Shown here: positions 62,288 through 63,145 of the stretch, piece by piece | Layout: the number at the start of each line of letters is the position of its first letter | Position numbering within the stretch: position 1 is the first letter of the stretch | Assembly (NCBI RefSeq): GCF_002752635.1 | Contig: NZ_AYTW01000035.1 | Location: forward strand, 1 to 63,145 | Length of the DNA: 63,145 nt | Direction of reading: 5' to 3' | Source of the DNA: Mesotoga sp. Brook.08.105.5.1 | Lineage (GTDB): Bacteria; Thermotogota; Thermotogae; Petrotogales; Kosmotogaceae | Position numbers and translations under genes: made by a program | Notes under the pieces: model-generated | The model's input: the letters and a program-made list of their open reading frames with translations, nothing else | Databases searched by the model: none | What the model was told of the DNA's origin: nothing

Positions 62288-62854
62288 AGAACCTCCGGCG
62301 ACACCTGTCGCTCCCCGGTGTGTACAGAATGGCAAGCCGTTAACGGATTCATCCTCGAGAAAACAAAGCTGAAAGCAAAGGAATGAATCACTGCCAAGCG
62401 CGCCGCCACGATTACCATAATTCCAAAAATCCTAACTGCAGTCATTGAGCTTCGCATACACTGTTATCAAACGATTTCTGAAAAGAAGTGTGCTTTACAT
62501 AAATGTTATCTATGTTAATTTAATAATAATCGTACTCAAAATATAGTTACATATCTATTATAAACTTGTTTCCTTAGATAAGTGTGACTTTTAGTGACGA
62601 AAGGACGGGCTTTTTCCACACATTATTGAGTAAGAGTTTGAATGCCTTCAATGTAAGCATCAAATGAACATCTCCCACACTTAATTTCCTAGATCATTTC
62701 GATAAGAGAGAAACCAAGAAAAAGTCTCGACGAGATCTTCGCTTCGATAAATGAAGTGAAGACTGGGTAATCGTATTCTTTTATATAGATACAGATACCC
62801 CTATGTGATACGAATAATCCAAAAGGAGTACAGTTTGAAACGCGCTTCAAAGAG

Positions 62855-62900
62855 CACACTCCCCACCGCAAGCGGTCCCCCCCGCTCAAGCGGGGATTTA
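62855..62900 (-). repeat. REP-like double hairpin, copy 1
   Basis: Two adjacent stems, ACCGCaaGCGGT (62865-62876) and CCCCGCtcaaGCGGGG (62880-62895), are preceded by GCACACTCCCC. Read on the minus strand this is hairpin with TTGA loop, hairpin, then GGGGAGTGTGC. Confidence 0.75.
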
Positions 62901-63066
62901 ATATCAAGAGCAGAAGAACGGTTCATCGTTGACACTCCGTGTCCAGGTTCTTGATCATCAGCTCCAAGTTCCAAGATTCAAGTTGAATAAGAAAATGGTT
63001 GTCCGTTATCGGTTCTCCGAGCAGAGCTTCAAGACCTATCAAGCTCTTTGGATGATGATCTTAGGT

Positions 63067-63111
63067 CCTCCCTTGAGGGAGGAAGGCCACAAAGTGGCGG
63101 AGGGTGTGCAC
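63067..63111 (+). repeat. REP-like double hairpin, copy 2
   Basis: CCTCCCttgaGGGAGG (63067-63082) and GCCACaaaGTGGC (63086-63098) are followed by GGAGGGTGTGC. It has the same design as the element at 62855-62900, in the opposite orientation and with different stem sequences. Confidence 0.75.
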
Positions 63112-63145
63112 GTCCAGCTAAGGCAAGAATGTTCAGTGGGAGAAA

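Larger units (their letters stand above)
62288..63145. other. Gene-free tail with repeat fragments
   Basis: Nothing coding is evident. The first 350 bp are AT-rich and presumably hold the promoter of the PAS/PocR gene. Two REP-like elements are listed separately. Between them, 62915-63020 has weak similarity to the 422-bp repeat (for example GTGTCCAGGTTCTTG). Confidence 0.5.

Overview
The window looks like the chromosome of a mesophilic or moderately thermophilic member of the Thermotogota, most likely close to Mesotoga or Kosmotoga. This is an inference from gene content: many ABC importers with separate binding proteins, an EtfAB plus GlcD lactate-oxidation set, DUF2089 and DUF4097 proteins, a DUF1343 glycosidase, frequent GTG and TTG starts behind strong GGAGG sites, and mid-40s GC. 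No transposase, integrase, phage gene, tRNA, rRNA or CRISPR array was seen.

Layout. (1) 100-3658: an orphan family 5 binding protein whose motifs run in permuted order, and a class II aldolase. (2) 3659-5184: a gene-free tract of interspersed repeats. (3) 5185-10629: etfB-etfA-glcD on the minus strand and a membrane diguanylate cyclase with a periplasmic amino-acid-binding-type sensor. (4) 10699-22475: a 13-gene sugar operon with its own promoter, a palindromic operator and a terminator. It encodes a ribose-type ABC importer, a DeoC aldolase, PfkB and FGGY kinases, a GntR regulator, an RbsD-type mutarotase, an HxlA/HxlB-like pair, an aldo-keto reductase and a zinc dehydrogenase. (5) 22861-40678: a peptidoglycan-sugar salvage region. 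An amidase-like serine hydrolase, AnmK and an Opp importer form one operon that lies between two direct 422-bp repeats. Beyond it are nagZ-murQ-gntR-kinase and, convergently, a CUT1 importer with a NamZ-like muramidase. (6) 41188-43579: a degenerate HPt-like protein, a PdxA-family dehydrogenase and a hemolysin III-family protein. (7) 43823-46760: a four-gene DUF2089/DUF4097/LiaF-like envelope module with a clear promoter. (8) 46892-50380: NAD and vitamin B6 cofactor genes (NAPRTase, pdxS, pdxT) plus a class II amidotransferase. (9) 50393-56427: an IclR-linked amino acid importer with an aminotransferase and a pyruvate aldolase. (10) 56697-62287: a beta-barrel candidate, a nucleoside phosphorylase, an acetyltransferase, more repeats, and a PAS/PocR/HD-GYP protein, followed by a repeat-containing tail.

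How the parts fit. The salvage region can be read as a pathway without a PTS: import of muropeptides by Opp and of amino-sugar saccharides by CUT1, then trimming inside the cell by the amidase-like protein, NamZ and NagZ, phosphorylation by AnmK or the BadF-type kinase, and MurQ cleavage to GlcNAc-6-P and D-lactate. The lactate could feed the EtfAB-GlcD complex. The diguanylate cyclase and HD-GYP protein would make and degrade c-di-GMP. In all four importer operons that begin with a binding-protein gene, a perfect stem-loop lies directly after that gene, which suggests a shared way of setting binding-protein excess.

The most unusual sequence structure is a set of modular hairpin arrays at four loci. 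Short conserved linkers such as GGAAGTGATGC alternate with inverted repeats that differ in sequence but keep their pairing.
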